From contig CAZXFW010000007.1 in the NCBI GenBank assembly GCA_964640175.1, positions 62,001-126,000 of the forward strand: 64,000 nt of DNA. Direction: 5' to 3'. Position numbers and translations under genes: made by a program. The notes under the pieces were generated by a model. That model was not told the origin of the DNA. It did not search any database and was given only the letters and a program-made list of their open reading frames with translations. The stretch comes from JACKDX01 sp964640175. GTDB taxonomy: Bacteria > Myxococcota_A > Polyangia > Polyangiales > GCA-016699535. Shown here in pieces: positions 18,293 through 27,695 of this stretch; the first letter of the stretch is position 1; each line of letters begins with the position of its first letter.

Positions 18293-18880
18293 ATGAAAAC
18301 ACGATGGATGGCATTCTTAGCGGGGATTTTGGCAGTATCGGTCGCCGGATGTGGCTTTAACCTCGTCATTGACAAGGACGAAGACGTCAAAGCAGCGTGG
18401 GCGGAAGTAGAAAACCAATACCAACGGCGTGCGGAGTTGGTGCCCAATTTGGTCAATGTGGTCAAAGGCGCAGCCAATTTCGAGCAGGAAACGCTCAGGC
18501 AGGTGATTGAAGCCCGTTCCAAAGTGGCTGGGATGAAAGTCGATGCTGGCGTGCTGGATGATCCTGGAAAATTTAAGGCGTTCGAGCAGGCCCAGGCTCA
18601 ACTTTCTGGTGCACTTTCTCGCTTGCTGGTCACTGTCGAGCGCTACCCTGAGCTCAAGGCCACACAAGCATTTCGTGACTTGCAAGCGCAGCTCGAAGGC
18701 ACTGAAAACCGCATCGCAGTTGCACGTAAGCGCTATATTGAAACCGTGGCAGACTACAACAAAGTTATCTTGCGCTTTCCTACGATGATTGGCGCCAAGA
18801 TGCGTGGCAAGACAGTCAGGCCTACGTTTGAGGCCACAGTTCCTGGGGCAGACCGAGCACCTGAAGTTAAGTTTGAATAG
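18293..18880 (+). CDS. LemA family lipoprotein
   Basis: A 195-residue protein with a lipoprotein signal (SVAGC) and a four-helix LemA domain. The family core is visible as WAEVENQYQRRAELVPNLVN, followed by EARSKVAG and a long helical part ending with RYIETVADYN and RFPTMIGA. LemA proteins are small envelope-anchored helical bundles of uncertain function that commonly sit next to TPM-domain genes, as here. ATG 18293 gives the signal peptide; the longer frame from 18245 would bury it. First gene of a seven-gene operon whose members overlap or lie within 60 nt. The 241 nt upstream hold no recognised gene. Confidence 0.92.
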   Translation: MKTRWMAFLAGILAVSVAGCGFNLVIDKDEDVKAAWAEVENQYQRRAELVPNLVNVVKGAANFEQETLRQVIEARSKVAGMKVDAGVLDDPGKFKAFEQAQAQLSGALSRLLVTVERYPELKATQAFRDLQAQLEGTENRIAVARKRYIETVADYNKVILRFPTMIGAKMRGKTVRPTFEATVPGADRAPEVKFE

Positions 18881-19728
18881 TGCCGAAGGTATGCATGTGT
18901 GCACGGCATTGTATCGGAGCATGGCTCCTATGGTGTGCATTGGCTTTGATTCCACAGAGCAGCGTAGCGCTCGAGCCGCCTGCGCTCAAAGCTCGGGTTA
19001 ATGATCTTGCAGGTTTACTTGATGTACAAGCACAAACGGCCTTAGAGCAAACGCTTGCGGCATATGAAGCTCGGACGGGGCATCAGTTTGCGCTTTTGAT
19101 TATTCCAAGTTTGCAAGGCGATCCCTTAGAAGATTTTAGTATACGTGTGGTTGAGCAGTGGAAGCTTGGCGATGCCAAACGTGACGACGGCCTTTTGATG
19201 CTCATCGCGCTAAAGGACCGTAAAGTGCGTATCGAAGTGGGTTATGGGTTGGAAGGAGCAATCCCTGATGCGGTAGCCAAGCGTGTCATCGAGGATTTTA
19301 TCACGCCATCGTTTAAGGCCGAGCGTTATGCGGAGGGTATTCATGCAGGCTTCGACGCTCTCATGAAAGCTGCGGAACATGAATCCCTCGGTGCACCGCC
19401 GCACATGCAGCGCCGAGTCGAGGGTTCAGGCTGGATGGTGTTGTCCATGATGCTGTTTTTTGTGGCGCTGGTGTTGGGGCGTGTGTCTCGATTCGTGCGA
19501 GTGCCTTTGATGGGTTCTCTTGGTGTAGCCTTGGGATACTTTGTGCTTCATGGGGTGCTTGGCATGGTGTTCGGCGGTTTGGTGGGCTTTATGCTTTCTA
19601 TGTTACCTGCTGCTCGAGGCCGGGGTTTTCCTTTAGGGCCCATGGGTGGAGGTGGGGGCTTTGGAGGTGGCGGCTTTGGAGGCGGTGGGGGTGGTTTTGG
19701 AGGCGGCGGCGCTTCCGGGGGGTGGTAA
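18880..19728 (+). CDS. TPM-domain membrane protein (YgcG-like) with Gly-rich tail
   Basis: A 282-residue protein with an N-terminal signal, then a TPM (TLP18.3/Psb32/MOLO-1) domain: VNDLAGLLDVQAQ, WKLGDAKRDDGLLML and VEVGYGLEGAIPD. After the domain come two membrane segments and a C-terminal tail made almost entirely of GGGFGG units, ending in SGGW. This matches YgcG-type proteins, where the Gly-rich tail is typical. The GTG start overlaps the LemA stop by one base, and the next gene starts immediately after its stop. Molecular role unknown; LemA pairing is conserved in many bacteria. Confidence 0.88.
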   Translation: MPKVCMCARHCIGAWLLWCALALIPQSSVALEPPALKARVNDLAGLLDVQAQTALEQTLAAYEARTGHQFALLIIPSLQGDPLEDFSIRVVEQWKLGDAKRDDGLLMLIALKDRKVRIEVGYGLEGAIPDAVAKRVIEDFITPSFKAERYAEGIHAGFDALMKAAEHESLGAPPHMQRRVEGSGWMVLSMMLFFVALVLGRVSRFVRVPLMGSLGVALGYFVLHGVLGMVFGGLVGFMLSMLPAARGRGFPLGPMGGGGGFGGGGFGGGGGGFGGGGASGGW

Positions 19729-20349
19729 GTGAGTGTGCTAAGTAACGAAGATCGCAAGCAAATTGAGGCGGTCATCACAGAGTCTGAAACAGGAGGCCCG
19801 GCTGAGATCGTTGTGGCAGTGACACGGGCCAGTGACAGCTATGCTGCATGGCGTGCGTTAGGCACGGCGCTGCTTACCCTTAGTACCACCCTGTGGGTGC
19901 ACTATCTGTATCCGCAGGTTCATGTCGAGTGGCTCTGGTTGCTTGAAGCGGGACTGGGTGTGGTGTTTTGGATGGTATGTGGGCTCCCTTGGGTGTTACG
20001 CATGCTTGCTCCTGATCATGTTGAACAAAAAGCCGTGCACCGACATGCTTTGATCACGTTTCTGAATGCAGGCGTGGCGCATACGGCTCGACGCACAGGT
20101 GTGTTGATTCTTGTTTCGGAGCTCGAACGTCGCGTGGAGATTCTTGCCGATCTTGGTATCCACGAAAGAGTGGGCGTTTCAGGGTGGCAGACGCATGTGG
20201 ATCGCATTGTAGATTCGGTGCGACAAGGACACGCTGTCGAGGGCATTTGTCAGTCCGTACGGGCTATTGCTGCTGAAATTCATCACGTGTTGCCTGTGGT
20301 AGACAAAAATCTTAATGAATTGCCTAACCGTGTGCTTGATGTGGAATGA
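19729..20349 (+). CDS. second TPM-domain membrane protein
   Basis: A 206-residue protein without a signal peptide. The TPM fold is split around two hydrophobic helices: the N-terminal part has GGPAEIVVAVTRASDSYAAW, the helices follow (about residues 45-88), and the C-terminal part has RTGVLILVSELERRVEILAD and VDRIVDSVRQGHAVEGI. This shorter, cytoplasm-facing type is often found beside a YgcG-like TPM gene. The GTG start touches the TAA of the preceding gene with no gap, and the next ATG follows after 3 nt, so expression is tightly linked. Confidence 0.8.
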   Translation: MSVLSNEDRKQIEAVITESETGGPAEIVVAVTRASDSYAAWRALGTALLTLSTTLWVHYLYPQVHVEWLWLLEAGLGVVFWMVCGLPWVLRMLAPDHVEQKAVHRHALITFLNAGVAHTARRTGVLILVSELERRVEILADLGIHERVGVSGWQTHVDRIVDSVRQGHAVEGICQSVRAIAAEIHHVLPVVDKNLNELPNRVLDVE

Positions 20350-20352
20350 TCC

Positions 20353-21657
20353 ATGACAAAGCTTCACGCCACGCTGGCCTACGCGAAGCGATTTATTTGC
20401 AGTGTTCGGGATTACGTTCCGCTGACCTGGCTAGGGCTCACGCTTACAGTTATTTCTTTGTATGCCTTACGCGCGTGGGCATACGTGGAACTTGATCTTG
20501 TTGTTTTGGTGGCAGGGTATGTGGGGCTAGCGGTTGTGGTTACGGCAGTGCTTTTGGTCACGTTGGTGACACTTGGCCTCAAGCTAGCACTTAGAACCCG
20601 CTGGAAGAAGTTTACCAACATTGCGTTGGAGACGTGGATCCCTACTACAACAGGGCAGAGTGTCGCCACGTTGTGGTGGATGCCTGTGGTGAGTGTGAGG
20701 TGGCAATGGCTTTTCCCCGGGCGATGTCGTGTCGTCATTAAGCGTCAGGGAATGAGAGAGCATGAAACCGTCATTGCACAAGAGCGAGGTGAGTTCCCCC
20801 ATATTCAGCGTCGCATCCTGATAGAAGATGTAATGGGCCTAGCGCGCCTGACATTGCGCCATACGCAAACGGTGGCGCTTGAGATCAACTCTTCTGTAGG
20901 CGCTATAGGAAACGTGCCTCTTTTGTCGGCTTATACAGGAGGCGAAGAGCTTGCCCATCCTTACGGTCGTCCGGAAGGGGACCGCATTGAATTGCGGCGC
21001 TATACGGCAGGAGATCCAGCGCGCCTGATTCATTGGAAGCTTTATGCACGTACGCGCAAGTTGATGAGTCGTTCACCCGAACTTGCGTTGAGTGCGACCA
21101 AACGTGTGTTGGCTTATTTCGTGACAGGTGAGCAGGATGATGCCAGTGCTGCAGCTGCACGTGTTGCCATACAACGGGGCGGACTCGGGGAAGATTGGTT
21201 GTTTGGCGCTGATGGCACTCTAAGCACTGCAACCACCGAGCCTGAGGCATTGCACCTATTACGTTGTTCTAAACAGACATGCCCTAAAGGACCTACGCGG
21301 CTTGAGGCTTTCATGCGTCAGCAAAGGGCTCAAGAGCCTTCGAGTTTGCTGGTGTTTGCGCCGCCGGTTTTTCGGAGTGACTGGGTAAACAGTATTATTA
21401 ACGTTTCGCATGAGCATCGTGGTCCACTGCGCGTTATTCTAGGGATAGACACGTTGCCTCACCCAAGTGAAAGGCGGGTTTGGCAGCGCTTCTTAATGAT
21501 ACCACCGGAACATGTTTCAGTGCGTATGCAAGGGCTACGAGAACTTCTTCAGCAACTTCATCAACATCGTATCGAAGCTGTGGTGATTGAGCGTCACACA
21601 GGTCGAGTTTTCCATCAATCCGAGTTCATGCGAGTGCAAGATCAAAAAGTGGCCTGA
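20353..21657 (+). CDS. DUF58 domain protein
   Basis: A 434-residue protein with two N-terminal membrane helices (about residues 25-75). Its large cytoplasmic part carries the DUF58 signature RRYTAGDPARLIHWKLYART. DUF58 proteins pair with MoxR AAA ATPases and transglutaminase-like membrane proteins, and this operon contains both. The C-terminal part has a VWA-like layout but without an obvious metal-binding motif. The next gene begins one base after its stop. Likely an assembly partner or client of the MoxR ATPase, by context. Confidence 0.88.
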   Translation: MTKLHATLAYAKRFICSVRDYVPLTWLGLTLTVISLYALRAWAYVELDLVVLVAGYVGLAVVVTAVLLVTLVTLGLKLALRTRWKKFTNIALETWIPTTTGQSVATLWWMPVVSVRWQWLFPGRCRVVIKRQGMREHETVIAQERGEFPHIQRRILIEDVMGLARLTLRHTQTVALEINSSVGAIGNVPLLSAYTGGEELAHPYGRPEGDRIELRRYTAGDPARLIHWKLYARTRKLMSRSPELALSATKRVLAYFVTGEQDDASAAAARVAIQRGGLGEDWLFGADGTLSTATTEPEALHLLRCSKQTCPKGPTRLEAFMRQQRAQEPSSLLVFAPPVFRSDWVNSIINVSHEHRGPLRVILGIDTLPHPSERRVWQRFLMIPPEHVSVRMQGLRELLQQLHQHRIEAVVIERHTGRVFHQSEFMRVQDQKVA

Positions 21658-21658
21658 C

Positions 21659-23827
21659 ATGTTAACCCGTACGCAACCTTCCAACATGTTGACCGGAATG
21701 CTTGCTCTTATCGCCTATGGTGTAACGGCGCTCGCGTTTTCGTGGTTTTTTGCAGATTGGCCAGCACGATTGGCTGCAAGTAGCGGGGCCATGCTTGGGG
21801 TGATGGCCTCACCATGGCTTATCCGTTTAAGGTTGCGATCGCTCGTTATTGTCTTTGGTACAGGTGGTATACTGGCGGTGGCCCTAGCGTTAAGGCACTG
21901 GCTATTGACTCAATCTGCTTTGGCAGGGTTCATGGGCCTTATACAAGCCGTGACGCTGCTCGATGCGGGGATGTTTTTTGTGGTGTGTTTTTGTTCCGCA
22001 TTGGCCGTGCACAGTCTGGCGCAACGTCACCGCATGGCTGCAGTGTGTGAATGGATCATCATGCTTGCTTCGTTTGCGCATCTTTTGGCAGCACACCGCC
22101 ATGGGGCGATTAATAGGCCTTTTGCGGTTGCCGATCCTTTGCTTGCACAAGGTTATGATCCTGCCTGGGCACTGCTTGGCGTAGGGGCATGTGTTGCGCT
22201 GCTTAGCGTTCTTTTGCTCATTCGGGAGTCACGGTGGTGGCGCATGCTCATGCATGCAGTGGTGCTGTGTCTGATACTAGGAGTGGTGTTAGGTGTTACG
22301 CATATGGCGGGTTTGCCGCCATCTCCTTCGGGAGGGGATTCTTTGGGGTTGCGTGGAAAAGGCAACTCAAAAGACAAAGAAAATTCGGGAAAAGAAAATC
22401 AACAGCAGCACCAAAACGATGCGATGGAATTTCGTGACAACTACGATTCCGATATGGATCGTTCTCCTGTGGCTGTCGTGCTGTTTCACGATGACTATTC
22501 GCCACCTCAAGGTGTGTACTATTTTAGGCAAAATACATTTAGCCAGTACAACGGGCGCCGTCTGGTCACGGCAACTCGTCCCGATGTTGATTTGGATGTT
22601 GCATCGGGATTTCCCAGCAAACCGATGACGTTGCCTACGGCTGCCAAACCTGGCCCTGCTCGCAAACGTATGGAAACCACGATGGCGTTGTTGGCAGACC
22701 ATGCTCGTCCACCCGCGCTGGAAGCTCCTTTCAAGCTTGTGCCTAGCGCAAACCACAATCCCGCTCGGTTTCGTCGAACTTACCAAGTCACTTCTGCCGC
22801 TTTGAACACGGAATACTTAGGGTTACTTGGAGCCCGGGCAGGGTCGTCTCAGTGGACTCAGGAACAGCGCGCTCATTACCTGCGTACCCCTGAAGACCCA
22901 CGTTATGCCAAGCTTGCCGAGGAAATTATTAAGGGGATCCCGCAAGAACTCCAAGACGATCCTGTCGCACGTGCGGTCGCAGTGACGGGCTGGTTGAGTG
23001 AGCATGGCATTTATAGTTTACGTCACGGACATGCAAAAGCAGCGGACCCTACTGCTGATTTTCTGTTCGGCGATAAGACAGGCTACTGCATTCATTTTGC
23101 TCATGCTGCAACGTACTTGATGCGTCAGCTCGGACTGCCTACGCGTGTAGCAACGGGGTATGCGGTGAACGAAGAATCACGTCAAGGCGGCTCGGCACTC
23201 TTACTAAGTGGAGCGGACTCTCATGCATGGCCCGAAGTGTACTACGAAGGGATTGGCTGGGTGGTGATGGACATCTTTCCACAACGCACGTTAGATAAAC
23301 CTCCTCCGCCACCAGATCCTGATTTACAGCGTTTGATGGGCGAGTTGCTTCGAGGCCAGAAGCCTCTCTTTGACGAGCAAGTGCCCAGTTTGCCCGATCT
23401 CAAGAAAGCAAGTGCTACTATTTTGATGTGGATACGTTATGGTACGTTAGCTGTTGTTTTCTGGGCGCTGCTTATCCTTTATGGGGTGAAATATTGGCGG
23501 CGATGGGTTCCAAAGGTTCTAGGCCCTTCACACCAAGCACGGCTACGATACCGTGCCGCATTGGACCGTTTAGCTGAACAGGGTCATCGACGATATTATG
23601 GCGAGACCCGAGAGGCTTTTGCGGAGCGAATGGCTCAGGTGACGCCCTCATTTGCTCATCTAAGTCAATTGCACATGGCGGCGCGTTTTGGGAGCCGGGC
23701 TTTGGCGCCGTCCCCTGAAATAATTAAACACTATCAACAGGTTATGTATGAATCCCGGCAGGGCGTCCCATGGTATGGTCGGCTTTGGCAGGCTATGATT
23801 CCGTGGAGTTGGCTCAAGTCGCGATAG
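21659..23827 (+). CDS. TgpA-like transglutaminase membrane protein
   Basis: A 722-residue protein. About six membrane helices come first, followed by a charged linker (KDKENSGKENQQQ), a periplasmic transglutaminase-like domain with the triad Cys (TGYCIHFAH, about 478), His (SHAWPEVYY, about 522) and Asp (VVMDIFP, about 538), one more helix and a short cytoplasmic tail. This is the TgpA/DUF3488 layout. The domain probably acts as a protease or cross-linking enzyme in the envelope; the substrate is unknown. The ATG lies one base after the DUF58 stop; a frame extension back to 21587 overlaps DUF58 and was rejected. Confidence 0.9.
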   Translation: MLTRTQPSNMLTGMLALIAYGVTALAFSWFFADWPARLAASSGAMLGVMASPWLIRLRLRSLVIVFGTGGILAVALALRHWLLTQSALAGFMGLIQAVTLLDAGMFFVVCFCSALAVHSLAQRHRMAAVCEWIIMLASFAHLLAAHRHGAINRPFAVADPLLAQGYDPAWALLGVGACVALLSVLLLIRESRWWRMLMHAVVLCLILGVVLGVTHMAGLPPSPSGGDSLGLRGKGNSKDKENSGKENQQQHQNDAMEFRDNYDSDMDRSPVAVVLFHDDYSPPQGVYYFRQNTFSQYNGRRLVTATRPDVDLDVASGFPSKPMTLPTAAKPGPARKRMETTMALLADHARPPALEAPFKLVPSANHNPARFRRTYQVTSAALNTEYLGLLGARAGSSQWTQEQRAHYLRTPEDPRYAKLAEEIIKGIPQELQDDPVARAVAVTGWLSEHGIYSLRHGHAKAADPTADFLFGDKTGYCIHFAHAATYLMRQLGLPTRVATGYAVNEESRQGGSALLLSGADSHAWPEVYYEGIGWVVMDIFPQRTLDKPPPPPDPDLQRLMGELLRGQKPLFDEQVPSLPDLKKASATILMWIRYGTLAVVFWALLILYGVKYWRRWVPKVLGPSHQARLRYRAALDRLAEQGHRRYYGETREAFAERMAQVTPSFAHLSQLHMAARFGSRALAPSPEIIKHYQQVMYESRQGVPWYGRLWQAMIPWSWLKSR

Positions 23828-23885
23828 CTGCGGCTGCTGGTTTGTAATACACCCCGGAGATGAAAATAAGAAATGGATTTCCATA

Positions 23886-24932
23886 ATGCATGAGGCAAGA
23901 GTGACTGTAGTAGAACCAACCCTCGAAACACATAGCCCCAGCTTTTCAGAAAGTTTAGGCACCGCTCAAGCCGTTGCTACACGACTGACTCAACGGTTAC
24001 GTGCAGCCATTGTAGGTCGTGATGAAGTTATCAACCTCGTGGTCACAGCGTTGCTTGCGGATGGACATGTGCTTTTGGAAGATTATCCAGGGTCTGGAAA
24101 AACCACCTTAGCCCGTGCCTTGGGAGAAGCCCTGTTAGAGAAAATCACCCCACCCGATGCTTTTGCCTCGTTTCGACGCATTCAATTCACGCCAGACTTG
24201 TTGCCAAGTGACATCACAGGAGCAAGTGTGTTTGAGCCTGAGAGTGGTAAACTTATATTTCGTCCCGGACCGTTGTTTGCACATATTGTGTTGGCAGATG
24301 AGATCAACCGGACTTCTCCTAAAGTTCAGGCTGCGATGTTGGAGGCCATGGCTGAGAAACAAGTTACCGTGGATAACCATACCTATCCATTGGATCCGCT
24401 GTTTTTCGTGATTGCTACCCAAAACCCACGCGATGTTGCAGGGACGTATCCGTTGCCGGTGCCTCAACTTGATCGGTTTTTGTTTAAGATTCGTATGCAA
24501 CATATTTCCAAAAAAGCGGAGCTTGATGTTCTGGAACGCTATCCAGTCACTAGTCTAAAAAGCGCCGAAGAATTGGCAGGAGTGCGGCGTGAGGACATTC
24601 TTAGAGCGCGGGATGCGTTGCGAAGTACAGTGGTTATTGCTCCGGCCATCCGTGAAGGTTTGGTAGATTTAGCGCGCCAGTTGCGAGACGATGCCCGTGT
24701 CGTGCAGGGCGTATCCACTCGGTCGCTTGTTCTGATGTTGCCCGCGCTACAGGCTCACGCATTGCTTTGTGGTCGAGATTACGTTTCACCGCAGGATATC
24801 GCTGCCTTGGCTCCGCATGTGTTTGTGCATCGTTTGGATTGCCTTCCCGGAGTAGAAAACCCCGCGACGGTGGTTGAAGAATGCATGAAGCCAATTCTTG
24901 AGCAGCTTGCACGGCTTTCCTTACACCGATGA
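23886..24932 (+). CDS. MoxR family AAA+ ATPase
   Basis: A 348-residue cytoplasmic ATPase. Walker A GSGKTT (residues 69-74), Walker B VLADEINR (Asp138, Glu139), sensor 1 VIATQNP and the characteristic GTYPLPVPQLDRFLFK are all present. MoxR ATPases act as chaperone-like machines that mature or activate VWA/DUF58 partners, here most likely the products of the two preceding genes. The ATG is preceded by a weak GGAGATG. Its stop overlaps the ATG of the TPR gene (ATGA). Confidence 0.94.
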   Translation: MHEARVTVVEPTLETHSPSFSESLGTAQAVATRLTQRLRAAIVGRDEVINLVVTALLADGHVLLEDYPGSGKTTLARALGEALLEKITPPDAFASFRRIQFTPDLLPSDITGASVFEPESGKLIFRPGPLFAHIVLADEINRTSPKVQAAMLEAMAEKQVTVDNHTYPLDPLFFVIATQNPRDVAGTYPLPVPQLDRFLFKIRMQHISKKAELDVLERYPVTSLKSAEELAGVRREDILRARDALRSTVVIAPAIREGLVDLARQLRDDARVVQGVSTRSLVLMLPALQAHALLCGRDYVSPQDIAALAPHVFVHRLDCLPGVENPATVVEECMKPILEQLARLSLHR

Positions 24933-26941
24933 CGGCGTGGTTTACTGCTTCAGTGCGTCGGTTGGGTGTGCAGGGCTGGCTAGCATACGTTTTGTCTTTG
25001 CTTTTCGCGGTCACAGCACAGGCGGATGCTGAGATAGACATTCCTGCTCGGCCTGGCATGCCTGCTACTAGCGATGAACGGATGGCGTGGCAGCTTCTAG
25101 ACGCAAATCAAACCATTGCTGCACGCGAGCTTGCTGAAAAAATATTGAAACATGATGCGAATTCGTATGTGTCCCATCTTGTGCTGGGTCATGTGCAGCA
25201 CTATGCAGAGGGAAATTTTCCACGTGCACTTTTCCATCTTACGAAAGCGCTTGAGCTTTATGAAAAGCGCCATGGACGTGTTCCGAATGCAGGGAGTCCA
25301 TGGCGCTGGCATTCATTAATGCTGAGGGAGCTTGGGTCGATACATTACGATCTTGAGCACTACGATAAACGTTTGGCATTCATTGATCGTTATAACGAGT
25401 ATTATCGGCCGTTGATGATTGCAGAGCGTGCCTGGCCGTTAATGAAGCTTAGGCGTTTTAATGAAGCCAGGAAATACGCCGATGTTGCGCTTAAATCAGG
25501 CAACGAACATCAAGAAGCCCTAGCCCTTAATGCGTTATGTGCGATTGAGTTTGAGGCGGGTGACAATCAATCTGGATATCAAGCATGTAGGCGTGCGGTA
25601 GAACATGCGCGCCAACAGAAGCAGGAAGTGTCTGCGGTAGATCTTAGTAATCTCGCAGAAGCTTCCCGATCCCTTTTTAGATTGGACGAGGCAGAGAGAA
25701 TCAGTCTCGAAGCGTCCAAAACCGGCGTTTCATGGTATGCCAATCCATGGCTTGATCTTACCGAGCTTTATACGCGTCAGGGACGGTTTGCAGAGGCTCT
25801 TTCGGCTTTGAAACAACTTGGTCCATACCGGGCCAAGCGTCCTCCGCATGTCCGGGATGTCGATCGTGCAGAAGTACAGCGTGCCATGGCAGCTTTTCTT
25901 TTGGTCATCGGCCAGATCACTCAGGCGGCGGAAGTGTCTTCCAAAGCGTTACAGATGCCTGATCGTCGTGCGCATACAAGCCGCGATGAGGAGCAAGATC
26001 GCGCCATTGTAGCGCTGTTGGATCGTCGTGCCCAACTCATGTTGGCGCAGCTTGAGCAGGAACACGCGATTCATCGAGCATGGCCGGTACGTGCATGGGT
26101 TTGGCTTAAATCTCAGCGTCATTATGTAGGAGCATGGGCATCGGGGCGTCGCGCTGTCCGGTTGCTTGCAGAGCCAAAGCGGCTTGTGGGAACGTTTCAG
26201 ATTGGCACTGCGCAAAGCGCTATCATGCCTCCTTGGCTGGTCAGCGAGTTGATCGATGTTCTAGGGGCTGCAGTGGTGCAAGAAGCACTTACTCTGGCAC
26301 GGAAGCGAGACCATCGTCCCGGTGCTGCGGCATATTATACGGCGTTTGAAGCAGAGGTGCGGCTGCAGAAAGGTGATGAGCAACGTGCGCTTCGTTTGGC
26401 CGAGCGTGCGCTTGAAGATCTAGGTCCTTCCGAGGTTTTGCTGCGTATGCGTGTCGCAGCGGTGGCCGCGGAGGCCGCTCGACGCATGGGAGAGTTGAGT
26501 CGCGCTGCTCATTTTTACGAGATGGTGTTTCATTCCGATCCAGGCGTGCTGAGGCGATTGGCTTTTTCGGTTCCGGTACGTGTGGTTTCCGATGGTTCCA
26601 GCCAAGCGTTAGAGGTAGCCAAATTTCTAAAACGTTCTCCCCGGTTTGATGCCATATCCACTTCGCTTCTTGTGCTTAACATACGGCAGGCATCCGGAGC
26701 CCCTGAACTATGTTTGTTGCATACAGGAGGCGCTGTGATCCATTGTACAAAAGGCAATTCACAGACAAAAATCTCTCCTGCGCTACGGCTGGAGCGGACG
26801 TTAACTACATTTCAGGAAGAAGCCTTTGCTCCACGGCTTGAACTTTCTCAGGTCGATATCAATTCGCTTGATGGTTCCAATGTGCGTACGCCGGATGCGC
26901 TACATTCGTTGTTTAACCAATGGAACACTGGAAAGTGGTAA
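24929..26941 (+). CDS. tetratricopeptide-repeat protein
   Basis: A 670-residue protein with a signal-like N-terminal hydrophobic segment ending in VTAQA and then helical TPR-type repeats throughout. Clear examples are SYVSHLVLGHVQHYAEGNFP and RQGRFAEALSALKQLGPYRA. No catalytic motif is seen. TPR proteins close many MoxR operons and probably supply a protein-binding scaffold in the periplasm. It is coupled to the MoxR gene by an ATGA overlap and is the last gene of the operon; comF follows after 52 nt. Confidence 0.75.
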   Translation: MTAWFTASVRRLGVQGWLAYVLSLLFAVTAQADAEIDIPARPGMPATSDERMAWQLLDANQTIAARELAEKILKHDANSYVSHLVLGHVQHYAEGNFPRALFHLTKALELYEKRHGRVPNAGSPWRWHSLMLRELGSIHYDLEHYDKRLAFIDRYNEYYRPLMIAERAWPLMKLRRFNEARKYADVALKSGNEHQEALALNALCAIEFEAGDNQSGYQACRRAVEHARQQKQEVSAVDLSNLAEASRSLFRLDEAERISLEASKTGVSWYANPWLDLTELYTRQGRFAEALSALKQLGPYRAKRPPHVRDVDRAEVQRAMAAFLLVIGQITQAAEVSSKALQMPDRRAHTSRDEEQDRAIVALLDRRAQLMLAQLEQEHAIHRAWPVRAWVWLKSQRHYVGAWASGRRAVRLLAEPKRLVGTFQIGTAQSAIMPPWLVSELIDVLGAAVVQEALTLARKRDHRPGAAAYYTAFEAEVRLQKGDEQRALRLAERALEDLGPSEVLLRMRVAAVAAEAARRMGELSRAAHFYEMVFHSDPGVLRRLAFSVPVRVVSDGSSQALEVAKFLKRSPRFDAISTSLLVLNIRQASGAPELCLLHTGGAVIHCTKGNSQTKISPALRLERTLTTFQEEAFAPRLELSQVDINSLDGSNVRTPDALHSLFNQWNTGKW

Positions 26942-26993
26942 ACAGGCACAGGGTTTAATAGCAACTTTCGATGCCAATGGACGATAAGGTAGC

Positions 26994-27635
26994 GTGTTCG
27001 TCCGCGAATTGCTTCATGATCTTCTCGATTTAATCGCACCGCGATGTTGCCCAGGGTGTGATGTTTGGCTGGATAAGCGGGTTCCGTTTTGCCCGGCGTG
27101 TTGGCCGCTTCTTGAGCGTATTTCGGTGGATTCAAGCCACCTTAAATCTGCTACGGCGGCGTTTGTGTATGGCGGCCCTCTGGCGGATGGTATTTGTAAG
27201 CTTAAGTATCAGGGGCGGACCGACTTAACGAGTTCATTAGGCAGTCTTTGGGTACATGCGCTGGCACCGTACCGTGACCAAATCGACATGGTAGTTCCTG
27301 TGCCGTTGTATCCAAAACGCCTAAGGTTGCGTGGGTTTAATCAAAGTGCGCTTTTAGCAGCATATGTGGCAAACCATTTAAAGGTGCCGTTGTCTACCAA
27401 TAGCGTGTGGCGAGTACGTGACACGTTACCCCAAGTTGATCTTGATGCCTCAAAACGCATTACCAATGTGCAAGGTGCCTTTAAAGCGAAACTATCTTCA
27501 TCAGGACAACGTGTCCTTGTGATCGATGATGTAAAAACCACAGGCGCCACCATGGCCGAAGCAGCCAGAGCATTATGCAACGTAGGGGCTGAACGTGTGT
27601 ACTGCCTTGCCTTGGCACAATCTGAGTTAGACTGA
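26994..27635 (+). CDS. comF: ComF family phosphoribosyltransferase-like protein
   Basis: A 213-residue protein with an N-terminal zinc-finger-like part (CCPGCDVW and CPACW) and a phosphoribosyltransferase fold ending in the PRPP-loop motif VLVIDDVKTTGATM. LRLRGFNQSALLA is the usual ComF segment. ComF relatives take part in DNA uptake in competent bacteria, but the family is widespread and the role in other species is unclear. The GTG start at 26994 has an AAGGT ribosome site. A hairpin follows the gene. Confidence 0.92.
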   Translation: MFVRELLHDLLDLIAPRCCPGCDVWLDKRVPFCPACWPLLERISVDSSHLKSATAAFVYGGPLADGICKLKYQGRTDLTSSLGSLWVHALAPYRDQIDMVVPVPLYPKRLRLRGFNQSALLAAYVANHLKVPLSTNSVWRVRDTLPQVDLDASKRITNVQGAFKAKLSSSGQRVLVIDDVKTTGATMAEAARALCNVGAERVYCLALAQSELD

Positions 27636-27656
27636 ATACCTAATATTTTATAAAAA

Positions 27657-27683
27657 CTATCTCCTTTGTGACTTTTGAGATAG
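27657..27683 (+). terminator. inverted repeat between comF and smpB
   Basis: CTATCTC (27657-27663) pairs with GAGATAG (27677-27683) across a 13-nt loop, preceded by AAAA and followed by GTTTTG. It could end comF transcription. The right arm also contains the only ribosome-site-like sequence before smpB (GATAGG), so it may affect smpB translation instead. Confidence 0.4.
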
Positions 27684-27695
27684 GTTTTGCAGCGC

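Noticed and set aside
18090..18296. 68-codon frame upstream of lemA
   Set aside because: No recognisable ribosome site and no similarity; composition not convincing.
18317..18955. 212-codon open frame on the minus strand
   Set aside because: Antisense to lemA, which is clearly coding; no similarity and no start signal.
19639..19725. Low-complexity GGTGGxGGxTTT repeats as a repeat element
   Set aside because: They encode the normal Gly-rich tail of the YgcG-type protein.
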